Assembly (NCBI RefSeq): GCF_016863175.1
Contig: NZ_BOOJ01000040.1
Span: 149,177-213,176 of the forward strand
Direction of reading: 5' to 3'
DNA: 64,000 bases
Origin: Paraplanobispora siamensis
GTDB taxonomy: Bacteria > Actinomycetota > Actinomycetes > Streptosporangiales > Streptosporangiaceae
Positions 27,405 through 36,801 of the stretch are shown here, piece by piece (positions within the stretch are counted from its first letter, which is position 1; each line of letters begins with the position of its first letter). The notes beneath the pieces were generated by a model, which was given only the letters and a program-made list of their open reading frames with translations, was not told the origin of the DNA and made no database searches. Position numbers and translations under genes: made by a program.

Positions 27405-28292
27405 TCAGGAGAGCTTGACGTCCTTGATGATGACCGGGATCTTGGGGGCGTTGGAGCCGCCGTCGCCGGTGATGTCGTCGGGGTTGGTGATCCAGCCGCC
27501 CGCGTAGACCTTCTCCAGGATGTCCATGCCCTTGGAGACCGTGCCGAACGGCGTGTAGGCGGGCTGCAGCTGGGCGGTGTCGTCGGCCAGGGAGATCCAG
27601 AACTGGCTGCCGTTCTGGTTGCTGGCGTCGCCGGCCTGCGCCAGCGCGACCGTGCCCTTGGTGTACGGCAGGCCGCCCAGGTTCTCGTCGTTGAAGACGT
27701 AGCCGGAGCTGCCCTGGCCGTCGGTGGGGTTCTTGCCGTCGGCCTTGGCCTGCGGGTCGCCGCACTGCAGCAGGCCCAGGCCCGAGTTCTCGGGGGTGGC
27801 CAGGCGGTGGCAGCGGGTGTTGTCGTAGAAGTTCTTCTTGGCCAGGAAGGCCATGGAGTTCACCGTGCAGGGGGCCGCCTGGGTGGCCAGGTCGATCACG
27901 ACGTCACCGTGGTTGGTGGTGATCGTCATGGTCTTCAGCTTCAGGTTCGGCTTCTTCGGCGGGTAGCCGACCTTCTTGGCCGGGCTGCCGCTGGTGTCCT
28001 CGCGGTACTCGCACGAGACGGGCCCGGCGCTCACCGCGGTGCTGGGCGTCGGCTGGGCGGAGACGGACGCGGAGGCGCTCGGCGAGGGATCCGAGGAGGC
28101 CGCGACGTTCGTCCTGTCGTCGCCGCCACCCAGCAGGACCGTCGCGGCGATCACGCCTCCGACCACGACGACCGTTCCGACGCCGGCGCCGACGAAGGTG
28201 CTCCGCCTGGCCTTCCTGGCCTCCTCGGCACGCTGGACCTGCCGCTCCTTGTGCTCCCGCGCCAGCTGGCTCTGGCGGTCTTCGCCGCTCAC
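27405..28292 (-). CDS. membrane-anchored cyclophilin-type peptidylprolyl isomerase (copy 2)
   Basis: A 295-residue paralogue of the protein at 21141-21992, with the same plan: charged N-terminus beginning MSGEDRQSQLAREHKERQ, one membrane helix (about 34-56), a Ser/Ala/Pro linker, then the divergent cyclophilin domain (TTNHGDVVIDL, CHRLATPE, NGSQFWISLADD, PAYTPFGTVSKG). It has the same extra cysteines. The N-terminal tags are more alike than the catalytic domains, which suggests an ancient duplication with constraint on the anchor. It is divergent from the DUF2231 gene; the 200-bp gap between them is relatively AT-rich and probably holds both promoters. Confidence 0.88.
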   Translation of the reverse strand: MSGEDRQSQLAREHKERQVQRAEEARKARRSTFVGAGVGTVVVVGGVIAATVLLGGGDDRTNVAASSDPSPSASASVSAQPTPSTAVSAGPVSCEYREDTSGSPAKKVGYPPKKPNLKLKTMTITTNHGDVVIDLATQAAPCTVNSMAFLAKKNFYDNTRCHRLATPENSGLGLLQCGDPQAKADGKNPTDGQGSSGYVFNDENLGGLPYTKGTVALAQAGDASNQNGSQFWISLADDTAQLQPAYTPFGTVSKGMDILEKVYAGGWITNPDDITGDGGSNAPKIPVIIKDVKLS

Positions 28293-28493
28293 CGCTATGT
28301 CCTCCAGGATTACCGTTTCATGACTACTGACCCGGCGAAAGCGTACCGGCCCTGGAGTGTGCTGGATGTAAGTGGCGGAATCCTGCCTATGTGACGGGAG
28401 GGGAGGAGACGCAGATCTTTACAGATTTCAGAACCTCTTCGTGCTGAGATTCGTACTCGGCGAAGACGAACCCCGTAAGACCGGAGCACCACC

Positions 28494-28955
28494 ATGTTCG
28501 ACGAGATCCTGGGCCTTCCCGCCCACCCTCTCATCATCCACGCCACCGTGGTCATGACGCCGCTGCTGGCGGCCCTGGCCGCGGTCTACGCGCTGGCGCC
28601 GCGCACGCGCGCCGCGCTGGGCTGGGCGGTGCTGGGACTCGCAGTGGTAACCCCGATCGCCACTCTGGCCGCCCGGCAGAGCGGCATCTCGCTCAAGGAG
28701 AACCGCTTCGCCTCCGCCCAGGGGGAGTTCGGGCAGCGCATCGCCGAGCACGAGGCCTTCGGCACGCCCCTGACGCTGGCCGTGGCCGGGCTCGGGCTGG
28801 TCTCCCTGGGCCTGATCTACGTGAACCGCGGTGAGAGGTTCGGCGGGCCGGTGCGCACGGCCGTGACGGTGCTCACGGTGGTCCTGGCCGCGGTGGCGGT
28901 CTACTACGTGATCAGGGCCGGGCACAGCGGGGCCGCGGCCGTCTGGACGAACTGA
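28494..28955 (+). CDS. DUF2231 integral membrane protein
   Basis: A 153-residue protein with four predicted membrane helices. The N-terminus [15 protein letters not shown] is the signature of the DUF2231 family. A conserved loop with SLKENRF and several His follows helix 2. The function of the family is unknown; heme or metal binding has been suggested for some relatives from the conserved His. ATG 28494 lies behind a weak purine stretch. It appears to be monocistronic. Confidence 0.8.
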   Translation: MFDEILGLPAHPLIIHATVVMTPLLAALAAVYALAPRTRAALGWAVLGLAVVTPIATLAARQSGISLKENRFASAQGEFGQRIAEHEAFGTPLTLAVAGLGLVSLGLIYVNRGERFGGPVRTAVTVLTVVLAAVAVYYVIRAGHSGAAAVWTN

Positions 28956-29064
28956 GGCCCGGCACGGGGCGGGGGGACCGGGCCGGGGGCCGGGACCGCG
29001 TACGGCGGGGCCGGGGCCGCCCGGCCACGCTGAGACGCCCGCGAGGGGCGGTACTGTCGGGGAC

Positions 29065-30399
29065 GTGGACAGCCTGTTCGATTCGGTGGCCGAGGAGGCT
29101 CACCGGGGCCAGGAGCCCCTCGCGGTCCGGATGCGCCCCCGCGGGCTCGACGAGGTGATCGGCCAGCGGCACCTGCTCGGGCCCGGCACGCCGCTGCGCC
29201 GCCTGGTCGAGGCCGAGGCGCCGATGTCGCTGTTCCTGTGGGGACCGCCCGGCACGGGCAAGACCACCCTGGCCTACGTCGTGGCGGGTGTGACCCGGCG
29301 CCGCTTCGTCGAGGTCTCGGCGGTCTCGGCCGGGGTCAAGGAGGTCCGCGCGGCCATCGAGCAGGCCCGGCGCGAGCTGGGCATGTCCGGCCGCCAGACC
29401 GTGCTGTTCGTGGACGAGGTGCACCGCTTCAACAAGGCCCAGCAGGACGCGCTGCTGCCCGCGGTGGAGAACCGCTGGGTGACCTTCATCGGCGCCACCA
29501 CGGAGAACCCCTTCTTCTCCGTCATCTCGCCGCTGCTGTCGCGCTCGCTGCTGCTGACCCTGGAGCCGCTGTCCGACGACGACGTCCGCACGGTCGTCGA
29601 GCGCGCCGTGGCCGACCCCCGGGGCCTGGACGGGAAGGTACGGCTGGCGCCCGAGGCCGCCGACCACCTCGTGCGGCTCGCCGGAGGCGACGCCCGCCGG
29701 TCCCTGACCTACCTGGAGGCCGCCGCGCTCATCGCCGACGGCGAGATCACCGTCGAGGTGGTGGAGCGGGCCGTGGACAAGGCGGCCGTGCGCTACGACC
29801 GCCAGGGCGACCAGCACTACGACGTGATCAGCGGCTTCATCAAGAGCATGCGCGGCTCCGACGCCGACGCCGCCCTGCACTATCTGGCCCGGATGATCGA
29901 GGCGGGGGAGGACCCCCGGTTCATCGCCCGCCGAATCGTGATCTTCGCCTCCGAGGACGTCGGCATGGCCGACCCGACCTGCCTGCAGGTGGCGGTGGCC
30001 GCGGCCCAGGCGGTGGAGTTCATCGGCCTGCCCGAGGGACGGCTCAACCTCGCCCAGGCGGTCATCCACTGCGCGCTGGCCCCCAAGTCCAACGCCGTGA
30101 TCACCGCCATCGGGGAGGCCGTCTCGGACGTGCGGCGCGGCGACATCGGCCAGGTGCCCGGCCATCTGCGCGACGCCCACTACGCCGGGGCGAAGAAGCT
30201 CGGCCACGGCAAGGGCTACAAGTATCCCCACGATTTCGAGCACGGACTGGTCCGCCAGGACTATCTTCCCGAGCCGCTGCGCGACCGGAGTTACTACCGG
30301 CCCACCAGGCACGGCGCCGAGGCGGGCTTCGCCGACCGGTGGTCCAGGATCCGCGCCTTCCTACGCGGCCTGCCGGGAGAGACGGGCAAGACGCGATAA
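29065..30399 (+). CDS. rarA: replication-associated recombination protein A (RarA/MgsA)
   Basis: A 444-residue AAA+ clamp-loader-like ATPase that acts at stalled replication forks. Walker A is GPPGTGKT at 60-67, Walker B is LFVDEVHRF, the sensor region is [12 protein letters not shown], and the C-terminal MgsA domain ([27 protein letters not shown]) is complete. The GTG at 29065 has little ribosome-binding sequence; a -10-like TACTGT at 29052-29057 ends 7 bp upstream, so the mRNA may be leaderless, which is common in actinobacteria. In many actinomycetes rarA precedes the alaS block, as here. Confidence 0.95.
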   Translation: MDSLFDSVAEEAHRGQEPLAVRMRPRGLDEVIGQRHLLGPGTPLRRLVEAEAPMSLFLWGPPGTGKTTLAYVVAGVTRRRFVEVSAVSAGVKEVRAAIEQARRELGMSGRQTVLFVDEVHRFNKAQQDALLPAVENRWVTFIGATTENPFFSVISPLLSRSLLLTLEPLSDDDVRTVVERAVADPRGLDGKVRLAPEAADHLVRLAGGDARRSLTYLEAAALIADGEITVEVVERAVDKAAVRYDRQGDQHYDVISGFIKSMRGSDADAALHYLARMIEAGEDPRFIARRIVIFASEDVGMADPTCLQVAVAAAQAVEFIGLPEGRLNLAQAVIHCALAPKSNAVITAIGEAVSDVRRGDIGQVPGHLRDAHYAGAKKLGHGKGYKYPHDFEHGLVRQDYLPEPLRDRSYYRPTRHGAEAGFADRWSRIRAFLRGLPGETGKTR

Positions 30400-30440
30400 G
30401 GTCGTGCCGTTCCGGCCGGTGACGTAGGGAGATTCGGCGC

Positions 30441-30833
30441 ATGCTTACCGCAGGGGAGGTCGCCGGGCTGATCGCGGCCGTGGCCTGTGTGGTCCTGGTC
30501 TGCTTCATGATCATGGTCCTGGTCAGGCTGGCCCGGCTGGTCACCGAGACCACCAAGATGGTCTCCGAGCTGAGCGACCGGGTCGTGCCGCTGCTTGAGG
30601 ACGTGGCGGTCGCCGTCGGCGAGACCAACCGCCAGCTCGTCGCGGTGGAGGCCATCACCCGTGACATCAAGCAGATCAGCGGGCACGCGGCCAAGGTCAG
30701 CAACGTCACCCAGACGCTGGTCACCGGCCCGATGATCAAGGTCGCGGCGTTCGGCCACGGCCTGCGCCGGGCCGTGGGCGCCCGTTCCCGGGGCCGCTCC
30801 GCCTCGCGCGTGCTGGAGAGGCGGCGGCGATGA
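30441..30833 (+). CDS. DUF948 membrane protein
   Basis: A 130-residue protein with one N-terminal membrane helix (about 7-29) and a long amphipathic helix (VTETTKMVSELSDRVVPLLED) typical of DUF948, ending in a basic tail ([14 protein letters not shown]). Function unknown. It overlaps the next gene by 4 bp (ATGA at 30830-30833), and the two lie immediately upstream of alaS as in other actinomycetes. Confidence 0.82.
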   Translation: MLTAGEVAGLIAAVACVVLVCFMIMVLVRLARLVTETTKMVSELSDRVVPLLEDVAVAVGETNRQLVAVEAITRDIKQISGHAAKVSNVTQTLVTGPMIKVAAFGHGLRRAVGARSRGRSASRVLERRRR

Positions 30834-31084
30834 TCCGGCGGCTGTTCTACATGGGCCTGGGCGCCTTCGGCGCCGTGTGGGCCATGCGCAAGCTCCAGGC
30901 GCTGCACCCCAACCACGTGGCCCGCCGCGCCGTCCGCGGCGCCTCCGGCCTGCTGGAGCAGGCCCGGGACATCGCGGGGGACGCCCGCGATGTCGCGGCC
31001 AGGCGGGAAACGGAGTTGCGGTCCCGCTTCGGTCTCGACAGTGTGGAAAACACCTATCACTACGACGTAAAGGATGGCCGCTGA
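30830..31084 (+). CDS. small membrane protein (DUF6167-like)
   Basis: An 84-residue protein: short N-terminal hydrophobic stretch ([16 protein letters not shown]), then an amphipathic helix ([21 protein letters not shown]) and a tail ending [12 protein letters not shown]. Similar short proteins with the same layout sit between a DUF948 gene and alaS in actinomycetes. No function is known. It starts at ATG 30830 overlapping the DUF948 stop, and its stop lies one base upstream of the preferred alaS ATG. Confidence 0.75.
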   Translation: MIRRLFYMGLGAFGAVWAMRKLQALHPNHVARRAVRGASGLLEQARDIAGDARDVAARRETELRSRFGLDSVENTYHYDVKDGR

Positions 31085-31085
31085 C

Positions 31086-33758
31086 ATGGAGTCGGCAGAG
31101 ATCGCCCGCCGCTTCCTGCGCTTCTTCGAGGAGCGTGGGCACACCGTCGTGCCCTCGGCCAGCCTGATCGCCGAGGACCCGACGCTGCTTCTGGTCCCCG
31201 CGGGCATGGTCCCCTTCAAGCCTTACTTCCTCGGCCAGCAGAAGCCGCCCTACAAGCGGGCCGCCAGCGTGCAGAAGTGCGTGCGCACCCCGGACATCGA
31301 CGAGGTCGGCAAGACCACCCGGCACGCCACGTTCTTCCAGATGCTCGGCAACTTCTCCTTCGGCGACTACTTCAAGGACCAGGCGATCCCGTTCGCCTGG
31401 GAGCTGCTGACCACCTCCGAGGCCGAGGGCGGCTTCGGCTTCCCGGAGGAGCGGCTCTGGGTCACCGTCTACCACGACGACGACGAGGCCGCCGAGATCT
31501 GGCACAAGCGGGCCGGGGTGCCGCTGGAGCGCATCCAGCGCCGCGGTCTGGCCGACAACTACTGGCACATGGGCGTGCCGGGCCCGGGCGGGCCGTGCAC
31601 CGAGATCTACTACGACCGCGGTCCCGAGTACGGCCGTGAGGGCGGTCCCGTCGCCGACGAGAACCGCTACCTCGAGGTCTGGAACAACGTCTTCATGCAG
31701 TTCCAGCTCGGCACGGTCCGCAGCAAGGTCGACTTCGACGTCACCGGCGAGCTGCCGGCCAAGAGCGTCGACACCGGCATGGGCCTGGAGCGCATGGCCG
31801 CGATCCTGCAGGGCGTCGACAACATCTACGAGATCGACACCACCTACAAGATCCTCGACCGCGCCGCCGACCTCACCAAGACCCGCTACGGCCGCGACAC
31901 GCGCTCCGACGTCAGCCTCCGCGTGGTCGCCGACCACCTGCGCACCAGCACCATGCTGGTCGCCGACGGCGTGCTGCCCGGCAACGAGGGCCGGGGCTAC
32001 GTGCTGCGCCGCATCCTGCGCCGCTCGATCCGCAACCTGCGCCTGCTCGGCTCCGGCGAGGAGCGCTACATGCACGAGCTGACCGCCGTCGCGATCGACG
32101 TGATGAGCGAGCTCTACCCCGAGCTCAAGGCCGACGCCCCGCAGATCCACGCGGTCATCGACGCCGAGGAGGCGTCCTTCCTGAGCACCCTGCGCACCGG
32201 CACCGCGATCTTCGACGTGGCCGTGGAGGAGACCAAGCGCAAGGGTCAGAGCGTGCTGGCCGGCGAGCAGGCCTTCCAGCTGCACGACACCTACGGCTTC
32301 CCGATCGACCTGACCCTGGAGATGGCCTCCGAGCAGGGCCTGAAGGTCGACGAGGAGGGCTTCCGCCGGCTGATGAAGGAGCAGCGCGACCGCGCCAAGG
32401 CCGACGCCGCCGCCAAGAAGACCGGCAACGCCGACATCTCGGTCTTCGGGCAGATCCTGGAGAAGGCCGGCAAGGTCGAGTTCCTCGGCTACGACCAGGT
32501 GACCGCCGAGACGGAGGTCATCGGCCTGCTCGTCGACGGCGCGCCGGTCCCCGCCGCGGGCTCCGGCAGCATGGTCGAGGTCGTGCTGAGCCGTACCCCC
32601 TTCTACGCCGAGGGCGGCGGCCAGCTCGCCGACCAGGGCGTCATCCGCACCTCCGGGGCCGAGATCGAGATCGTGGACGTGCAGTCCCCGGTGACCGGCG
32701 TCATCGTGCACCGCGGCAAGGTCCGCACCGGCGAGGTCCGGGTGGGCGACCAGGCCGAGGCTGAGATCGACATCGAGCGCCGCCGCGCCATCTCCCGCAG
32801 CCACACCGCCACCCACCTGGTGCACCGCGGCTTCCGCAACGCGCTGGGCGAGACGGCGGCGCAGGCCGGATCGGAGAACTCGCCCGGCCGCTTCCGCTTC
32901 GACTTCACCTCCGCCGGGGCCGTGCCGCCCAGCGTGCTGCGCGACGTCGAGGACGAGGTCAACGCCGTCCTGATCAACGACCTGCAGGTCAACGCCTACC
33001 ACACCTCCCAGGCCGAGGCCCGGGCGATGGGCGCGCTGGCCCTGTTCGGTGAGAAGTACGGCGACGTCGTGCGCATCGTCGAGGTCGGCGACTACTCCCG
33101 TGAGCTGTGCGGCGGCACCCACGTCAGCAACTCCGGCCAGCTCGGCCTGGTCAAGGTGCTGGGCGAGTCCTCGATCGGCGCCGGCGTGCGCCGGGTGGAG
33201 GCCCTGGTCGGCCTGGACGCCTTCCGCTTCCTGGCCCGCGAGAGCGTGCTCGTCGCCCAGCTGTCCGAGCAGCTCAAGGCGCGCCGCGAGGAGCTGCCCG
33301 AGCGCGTCGAGGGCATCGTCACCCGGCTGCGCACCGCAGAGAAGGAGCTGGAGCGCCTGCGCTCGGCCCAGGTGCTCGCGATCGCCGGCGAGCTGGCGTC
33401 GGGCGCCGAGGACGTGCACGGCGTCTCCGTCGTGACGCACCGCGCGCCCGACGGCACCTCCGCCGACGACCTGCGCAAGCTCGCCCTCGACGTGCGCGGC
33501 CGCTTCCCGGCCGACCGCGCCGCGGCGGTCGTGGTCGCCGGCGTCCCCGGTGACCGGCCGGTCGTCGTCGCCGTGGTCAACGACGCGGGCCGGGGACGGG
33601 GCCTGAAGGCGGGCAACCTGGTCGGCGTCGCCGCCAAGGCCCTCGGCGGCGGTGGCGGCGGCAAGGACGACATCGCCCAGGGCGGCGGCGCCCGTCCCGA
33701 GGCGATCGGCGACGCTCTCGCCGCCGTCCGGCAGGCGATCTCCCAGACGTCGGCCTGA
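31086..33758 (+). CDS. alaS: alanyl-tRNA synthetase
   Basis: AlaRS charges tRNA-Ala and edits mischarged Ser and Gly. The 890-residue protein has the class II core ([49 protein letters not shown]), the editing domain with [12 protein letters not shown] and CGGTH (zinc-ligand His and Cys), and the C-Ala domain with a Gly-rich GGGGGGKDD loop. ATG 31086 is preferred over ATG 31074, because AAGGA is 10 bp upstream of the former and touches the latter. It follows the two small membrane proteins without a gap. Confidence 0.97.
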   Translation: MESAEIARRFLRFFEERGHTVVPSASLIAEDPTLLLVPAGMVPFKPYFLGQQKPPYKRAASVQKCVRTPDIDEVGKTTRHATFFQMLGNFSFGDYFKDQAIPFAWELLTTSEAEGGFGFPEERLWVTVYHDDDEAAEIWHKRAGVPLERIQRRGLADNYWHMGVPGPGGPCTEIYYDRGPEYGREGGPVADENRYLEVWNNVFMQFQLGTVRSKVDFDVTGELPAKSVDTGMGLERMAAILQGVDNIYEIDTTYKILDRAADLTKTRYGRDTRSDVSLRVVADHLRTSTMLVADGVLPGNEGRGYVLRRILRRSIRNLRLLGSGEERYMHELTAVAIDVMSELYPELKADAPQIHAVIDAEEASFLSTLRTGTAIFDVAVEETKRKGQSVLAGEQAFQLHDTYGFPIDLTLEMASEQGLKVDEEGFRRLMKEQRDRAKADAAAKKTGNADISVFGQILEKAGKVEFLGYDQVTAETEVIGLLVDGAPVPAAGSGSMVEVVLSRTPFYAEGGGQLADQGVIRTSGAEIEIVDVQSPVTGVIVHRGKVRTGEVRVGDQAEAEIDIERRRAISRSHTATHLVHRGFRNALGETAAQAGSENSPGRFRFDFTSAGAVPPSVLRDVEDEVNAVLINDLQVNAYHTSQAEARAMGALALFGEKYGDVVRIVEVGDYSRELCGGTHVSNSGQLGLVKVLGESSIGAGVRRVEALVGLDAFRFLARESVLVAQLSEQLKARREELPERVEGIVTRLRTAEKELERLRSAQVLAIAGELASGAEDVHGVSVVTHRAPDGTSADDLRKLALDVRGRFPADRAAAVVVAGVPGDRPVVVAVVNDAGRGRGLKAGNLVGVAAKALGGGGGGKDDIAQGGGARPEAIGDALAAVRQAISQTSA

Positions 33759-33791
33759 TCCGTCCCGGCGACCTGCCCGATGAAGGAAGAC

Positions 33792-33818
33792 GCCCGTGAG
33801 CCCGTCCGGCTCACGGGC
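33792..33818 (+). promoter_or_regulatory. hairpin in the alaS-ruvX gap
   Basis: A perfect 11-bp stem (33792-33802 with 33808-33818) with a 5-nt loop. It lies 33 bp after the alaS stop and ends 14 bp before the ruvX start, next to its purine-rich ribosome-binding region. There is no T-run. It may be a weak terminator or modulate ruvX expression. Confidence 0.4.
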
Positions 33819-33832
33819 AGGGGGCGAAGACG

Positions 33833-34309
33833 ATGAGGAACGGCACACGCCTGGGCGTGGACGTCGGCTCGGTCCGGATCGGCGTGGCCCGCAGCGACCC
33901 CTCGGGGCTGCTGGCCACGCCGGTCGAGACCGTACGGCGGGGCAAGGGCGACCTGGAGCGGATCGCGCAGATCGCGGCCGAGCACGACGCCGTCGAGATC
34001 GTGGTCGGCCTGCCGACCTCGCTGTCCGGCCGCGAGGGGCAGGCGGCCGAGCTCGCCCGGGCCTTCGCGGCCCGCATCGCGGCCCGGCTGGATCCGGTCC
34101 CGGTCCGGCTGTTCGACGAGCGGCTCACCACGGTCACCGCACAGCAGAGCCTGCGGGCCAGCGGCGTGCGGGCGAAGAACCAGCGCGACGTGGTGGACCA
34201 GGCGGCGGCCGTGGTGCTGCTCCAGGCGGCCCTGGACGCCGAGCGGGCCACGGGGGCGCCGCCGGGGCGGCCCGCCGTACCGCCGCCGGACGACCGGCCC
34301 GGCCGCTGA
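33833..34309 (+). CDS. ruvX: RuvX/YqgF-family Holliday junction resolvase-like nuclease
   Basis: A 158-residue RNase H-fold protein. [13 protein letters not shown] (D10), the GLPTSLSG loop, FDERLTTV and [12 protein letters not shown] supply the conserved acidic residues. Family members take part in 16S rRNA 5' maturation in E. coli and cut Holliday junctions in mycobacteria. The position between alaS and mltG is standard. The C-terminal 20 residues are Pro/Gly-rich and variable. Confidence 0.93.
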   Translation: MRNGTRLGVDVGSVRIGVARSDPSGLLATPVETVRRGKGDLERIAQIAAEHDAVEIVVGLPTSLSGREGQAAELARAFAARIAARLDPVPVRLFDERLTTVTAQQSLRASGVRAKNQRDVVDQAAAVVLLQAALDAERATGAPPGRPAVPPPDDRPGR

Positions 34310-34681
34310 GCGGTCACCGGCGGATCGCGTGGCGGCATGGGAAAGATCACACAAGTGCGGGAGAGAACTCGCTGGTCACCAGGTCGTTGTGCTGAACGCG
34401 CTGGTTGGCCCGGTTTGCCGCTGATACTTTGGAGCATAGAATCACGAAATTCACTGACAAAGAGAGTGAGTTTGTGACAATCCGGGAAGAGTCGAGCGAC
34501 CACCGCGGGCGGATCTGATGCCCGGCGGAGGGCTCCCCGTCCCGTCATGTGAGGCGGCACGCCCCGGAAGACCGAGACTCGAGGCACGCGGTACCGGCAC
34601 GTTTGCATCGGTGAACCCCCATGGTTTGGCACACTCTCTTGACGCCGGGCCGTCCGCACCGGGAGATTGGCCAGCGCATCT
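34310..34681. other. 372-bp gene-free region upstream of mltG
   Basis: The part from about 34390 to 34490 is markedly AT-richer than its surroundings and holds the candidate promoter at 34415-34442. A 14-codon frame from GTG 34474 is probably chance. The rest (34500-34680) is GC-rich without strong hairpins, so a long 5' leader is possible. Confidence 0.6.
34415..34442 (+). promoter_or_regulatory. candidate promoter for mltG-aroE
   Basis: TTGCCG at 34415-34420, a 16-bp spacer and TAGAAT at 34437-34442, in an AT-rich island. It would give a leader of about 230 nt before mltG. Confidence 0.45.
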
Positions 34682-35845
34682 ATGAACGATCTAGATATGG
34701 ACTTCCTGGTCGGCGCCGACAACGACGATGGTCGAGCGAGGCGCGGATCCCGCGCGTCCTCAGGGCGTGACGGCAGGCGCGGCCGCCGCCGCAGGCGCCG
34801 CCGCAACAAGGGCGGCTTCCTGGCCCCGATGCTCGCCGTCATCGTGCTGGTGGGCGGTCTCGGCGGGGCCGGCTACTACGGCTACACGTGGCTGCGCGGC
34901 GTGATGACCGTCGAGGACTACACCGGTTCCGGCACCGGCGAGGTCACGGTGGAGATCAAGCAGGGGCAGAGCGCCTCCGACGTCGCCCAGACCCTGGAGG
35001 AGCAGGGCGTGGTCAAGAGCGCCCGCGCCTTCACCGACGCCATCGCCGAGGCGGGCAAGAGCTCCTCCCTGCAGCCCGGCGTCTACACCCTGCGCAAGCA
35101 GATGTCGGCCGCCGCCGCCGTCGAGTTGCTCGACCCTAGCAAGCAACTGCTGGACCGGGTGACCCTCAAGGAGGGGCTGCGCCTGTCCGACACGCTGAGC
35201 ACCCTGGCCAAGGCGACCGGCAAGCCGCTCAAGGAGTTCCAGACGGCGGCCAAGAACAGCGCGGCGCTGGGCCTGCCCGCCTACGCCAAGGGCAGGCTGG
35301 AGGGCTACGCCTTCCCGGCCACCTACGACATCACCCCCAAGATGTCGGCGGCCGACATCCTCACCGCGATGGTCGACCGCTTCAACCAGACCGCGGAGAA
35401 GGACCGGCTGGTGGCCGAGTCCAAGGCGCTGGGCCGCACCCCTCACGAGGTCATGATCATCGCCAGCATCGTGCAGGCCGAGTCCGGCAGCGTCGACGAC
35501 ATGGGCAAGATCGCGCGCGTCATCTACAACCGCCTCGAGGAGGGGCGGAAGCTGGAGATGGACAGCACGCTCTTCTACGGGCTCAACAGGTACGGCATCG
35601 CCGCGACGAACGCCGAGCTGGAGAGCACCTCGCCCTACAACACCTACCGCAAAACCGGCCTGCCCCCCGGCCCCATCTCCAACCCCGGCGACCACGCCAT
35701 CCAGGCCGCGCTCAACCCGACCGAGGGCGACTGGATCTGGTTCGTCACCACCGACCCGGCCAAGGGCATCACCAAGTTCGCCTCCACCGAGTCGGAGTTC
35801 CTCAAGCTCAAGGCCGAGTTCGAGAAGAACCGGGGTAACGGGTGA
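34682..35845 (+). CDS. mltG: endolytic murein transglycosylase MltG
   Basis: MltG is a membrane-anchored lytic transglycosylase that cuts nascent peptidoglycan and helps to terminate glycan strands. The 387-residue protein has an Arg-rich cytoplasmic tail (about 19-43), one membrane helix (46-69), a LysM-like region (VEIKQGQSASDVAQTLEEQG) and the YceG domain with LEGYAFPATY (E207) and the catalytic-site segment IVQAESGS (E267). ATG 34682 is chosen on homology; no good Shine-Dalgarno is seen. A TTG at 34667 would add five residues. The stop overlaps aroE (GTGA). Confidence 0.92.
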   Translation: MNDLDMDFLVGADNDDGRARRGSRASSGRDGRRGRRRRRRRNKGGFLAPMLAVIVLVGGLGGAGYYGYTWLRGVMTVEDYTGSGTGEVTVEIKQGQSASDVAQTLEEQGVVKSARAFTDAIAEAGKSSSLQPGVYTLRKQMSAAAAVELLDPSKQLLDRVTLKEGLRLSDTLSTLAKATGKPLKEFQTAAKNSAALGLPAYAKGRLEGYAFPATYDITPKMSAADILTAMVDRFNQTAEKDRLVAESKALGRTPHEVMIIASIVQAESGSVDDMGKIARVIYNRLEEGRKLEMDSTLFYGLNRYGIAATNAELESTSPYNTYRKTGLPPGPISNPGDHAIQAALNPTEGDWIWFVTTDPAKGITKFASTESEFLKLKAEFEKNRGNG

Positions 35846-36672
35846 GCCGCGCCGCGGTCCTGGGCTCCCCGATCGCCCACTCGCTCTCGCCGTACCTGCA
35901 CCGCGCCGCCTACCGGGCGCTCGGCCTGGACGACTGGAGCTACGAGGCGATCGAGTGCGACGAGGCCGGTCTGCCGGGCCTGCTCGGCGGGCTCGGCCCG
36001 GACTGGGCGGGGCTGTCGCTGACGATGCCGCTCAAGCGGGCCGTGCTGCCGCTGCTCGACACCGTCTCGGAACTGGCCGTCGAGGTGGGCGGGGCCAACA
36101 CCGTGGTCCTGCGCGAGGGAGCCCGGCACGGTGAGAACACCGACGTCTACGGCATCGTGCGGGCGCTGACGGAGGCGGGCGCGGCCCGGCCCCGGTCGGC
36201 GGCGATCCTCGGCGGGGGCGCGACCGCCGCCTCCACCCTGGCGGCCCTGCGCGAGCTGGGCCTGGGCGAGGCCACCCTGGTGGTGCGCGACCCGGGCCGG
36301 GCGGGGGAGACGGCCGAGGTGGCCGAGCGGCTGGGCACGGCCCTGACCGTGCAGACCTTCGAGAAGATCGACACCGTCCTGGACGTGGACCTGGTCGTCT
36401 CGACCCTGCCCTCGGGCGCGGCCGACGGCTTCGCCGACCTGGTGGCCGGCCGGGTCCCGGTGGTCTTCGACGTCGTCTACGCCCCCTGGCCGACCCGCCT
36501 GGCCGGCGCCGTGGCGCAGGCGGGCGGGACCGTGGTCGGCGGCTTCCCGATGCTGCTGCACCAGGCGGTGCGGCAGGTGGAGCTGATGACCGGCCGGACC
36601 GACGTGCCGGTGGAGGCGATGCGCGCGGCCGGCGAGGCCGAGATCCTCAGACGGGCCGGCCGGACGAGCTGA
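35842..36672 (+). CDS. aroE: shikimate dehydrogenase
   Basis: AroE reduces 3-dehydroshikimate to shikimate with NADPH. The 276-residue protein has the SxS substrate motif (HSLSP, S14/S16), catalytic K65 (TMPLKR), N86 and D101 (GENTDVYG), and a Rossmann phosphate loop seen here as LGGGATAAS. It starts at GTG 35842, coupled to mltG. In other actinobacteria aroE is often followed by aroC-aroK-aroB; here the next gene is a convergent membrane protein, so the shikimate genes are split. Confidence 0.94.
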   Translation: MSRAAVLGSPIAHSLSPYLHRAAYRALGLDDWSYEAIECDEAGLPGLLGGLGPDWAGLSLTMPLKRAVLPLLDTVSELAVEVGGANTVVLREGARHGENTDVYGIVRALTEAGAARPRSAAILGGGATAASTLAALRELGLGEATLVVRDPGRAGETAEVAERLGTALTVQTFEKIDTVLDVDLVVSTLPSGAADGFADLVAGRVPVVFDVVYAPWPTRLAGAVAQAGGTVVGGFPMLLHQAVRQVELMTGRTDVPVEAMRAAGEAEILRRAGRTS

Positions 36673-36755
36673 CCGTTCTTCACTCGGACCGGCCGGGCGA
36701 GCCGGCCACCCCGCACGCGGGTCGTTTCGACGAGCTGACGCCTCTCCGCACGGTG

Positions 36756-36791
36756 GAGCCCGGCCGGTCTTCGGACGATCCGGCCGGGCTC
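36756..36791. terminator. terminator between aroE and the minus-strand membrane protein
   Basis: A perfect 12-bp stem (36756-36767 with 36780-36791) with a 12-nt loop between convergent genes. Confidence 0.7.
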
Positions 36792-36801
36792 GGGTGATTC
36801 C

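Noticed and set aside
34474..34518. 14-codon frame in the leader upstream of mltG
   Set aside because: Too short, weak ribosome-binding sequence and no amino-acid bias expected of an attenuator peptide.
34624..34644. TTTGGCAC-N5-CTTGA resembling a sigma-54 promoter upstream of mltG
   Set aside because: Actinobacteria lack sigma-54, so the match is probably chance.
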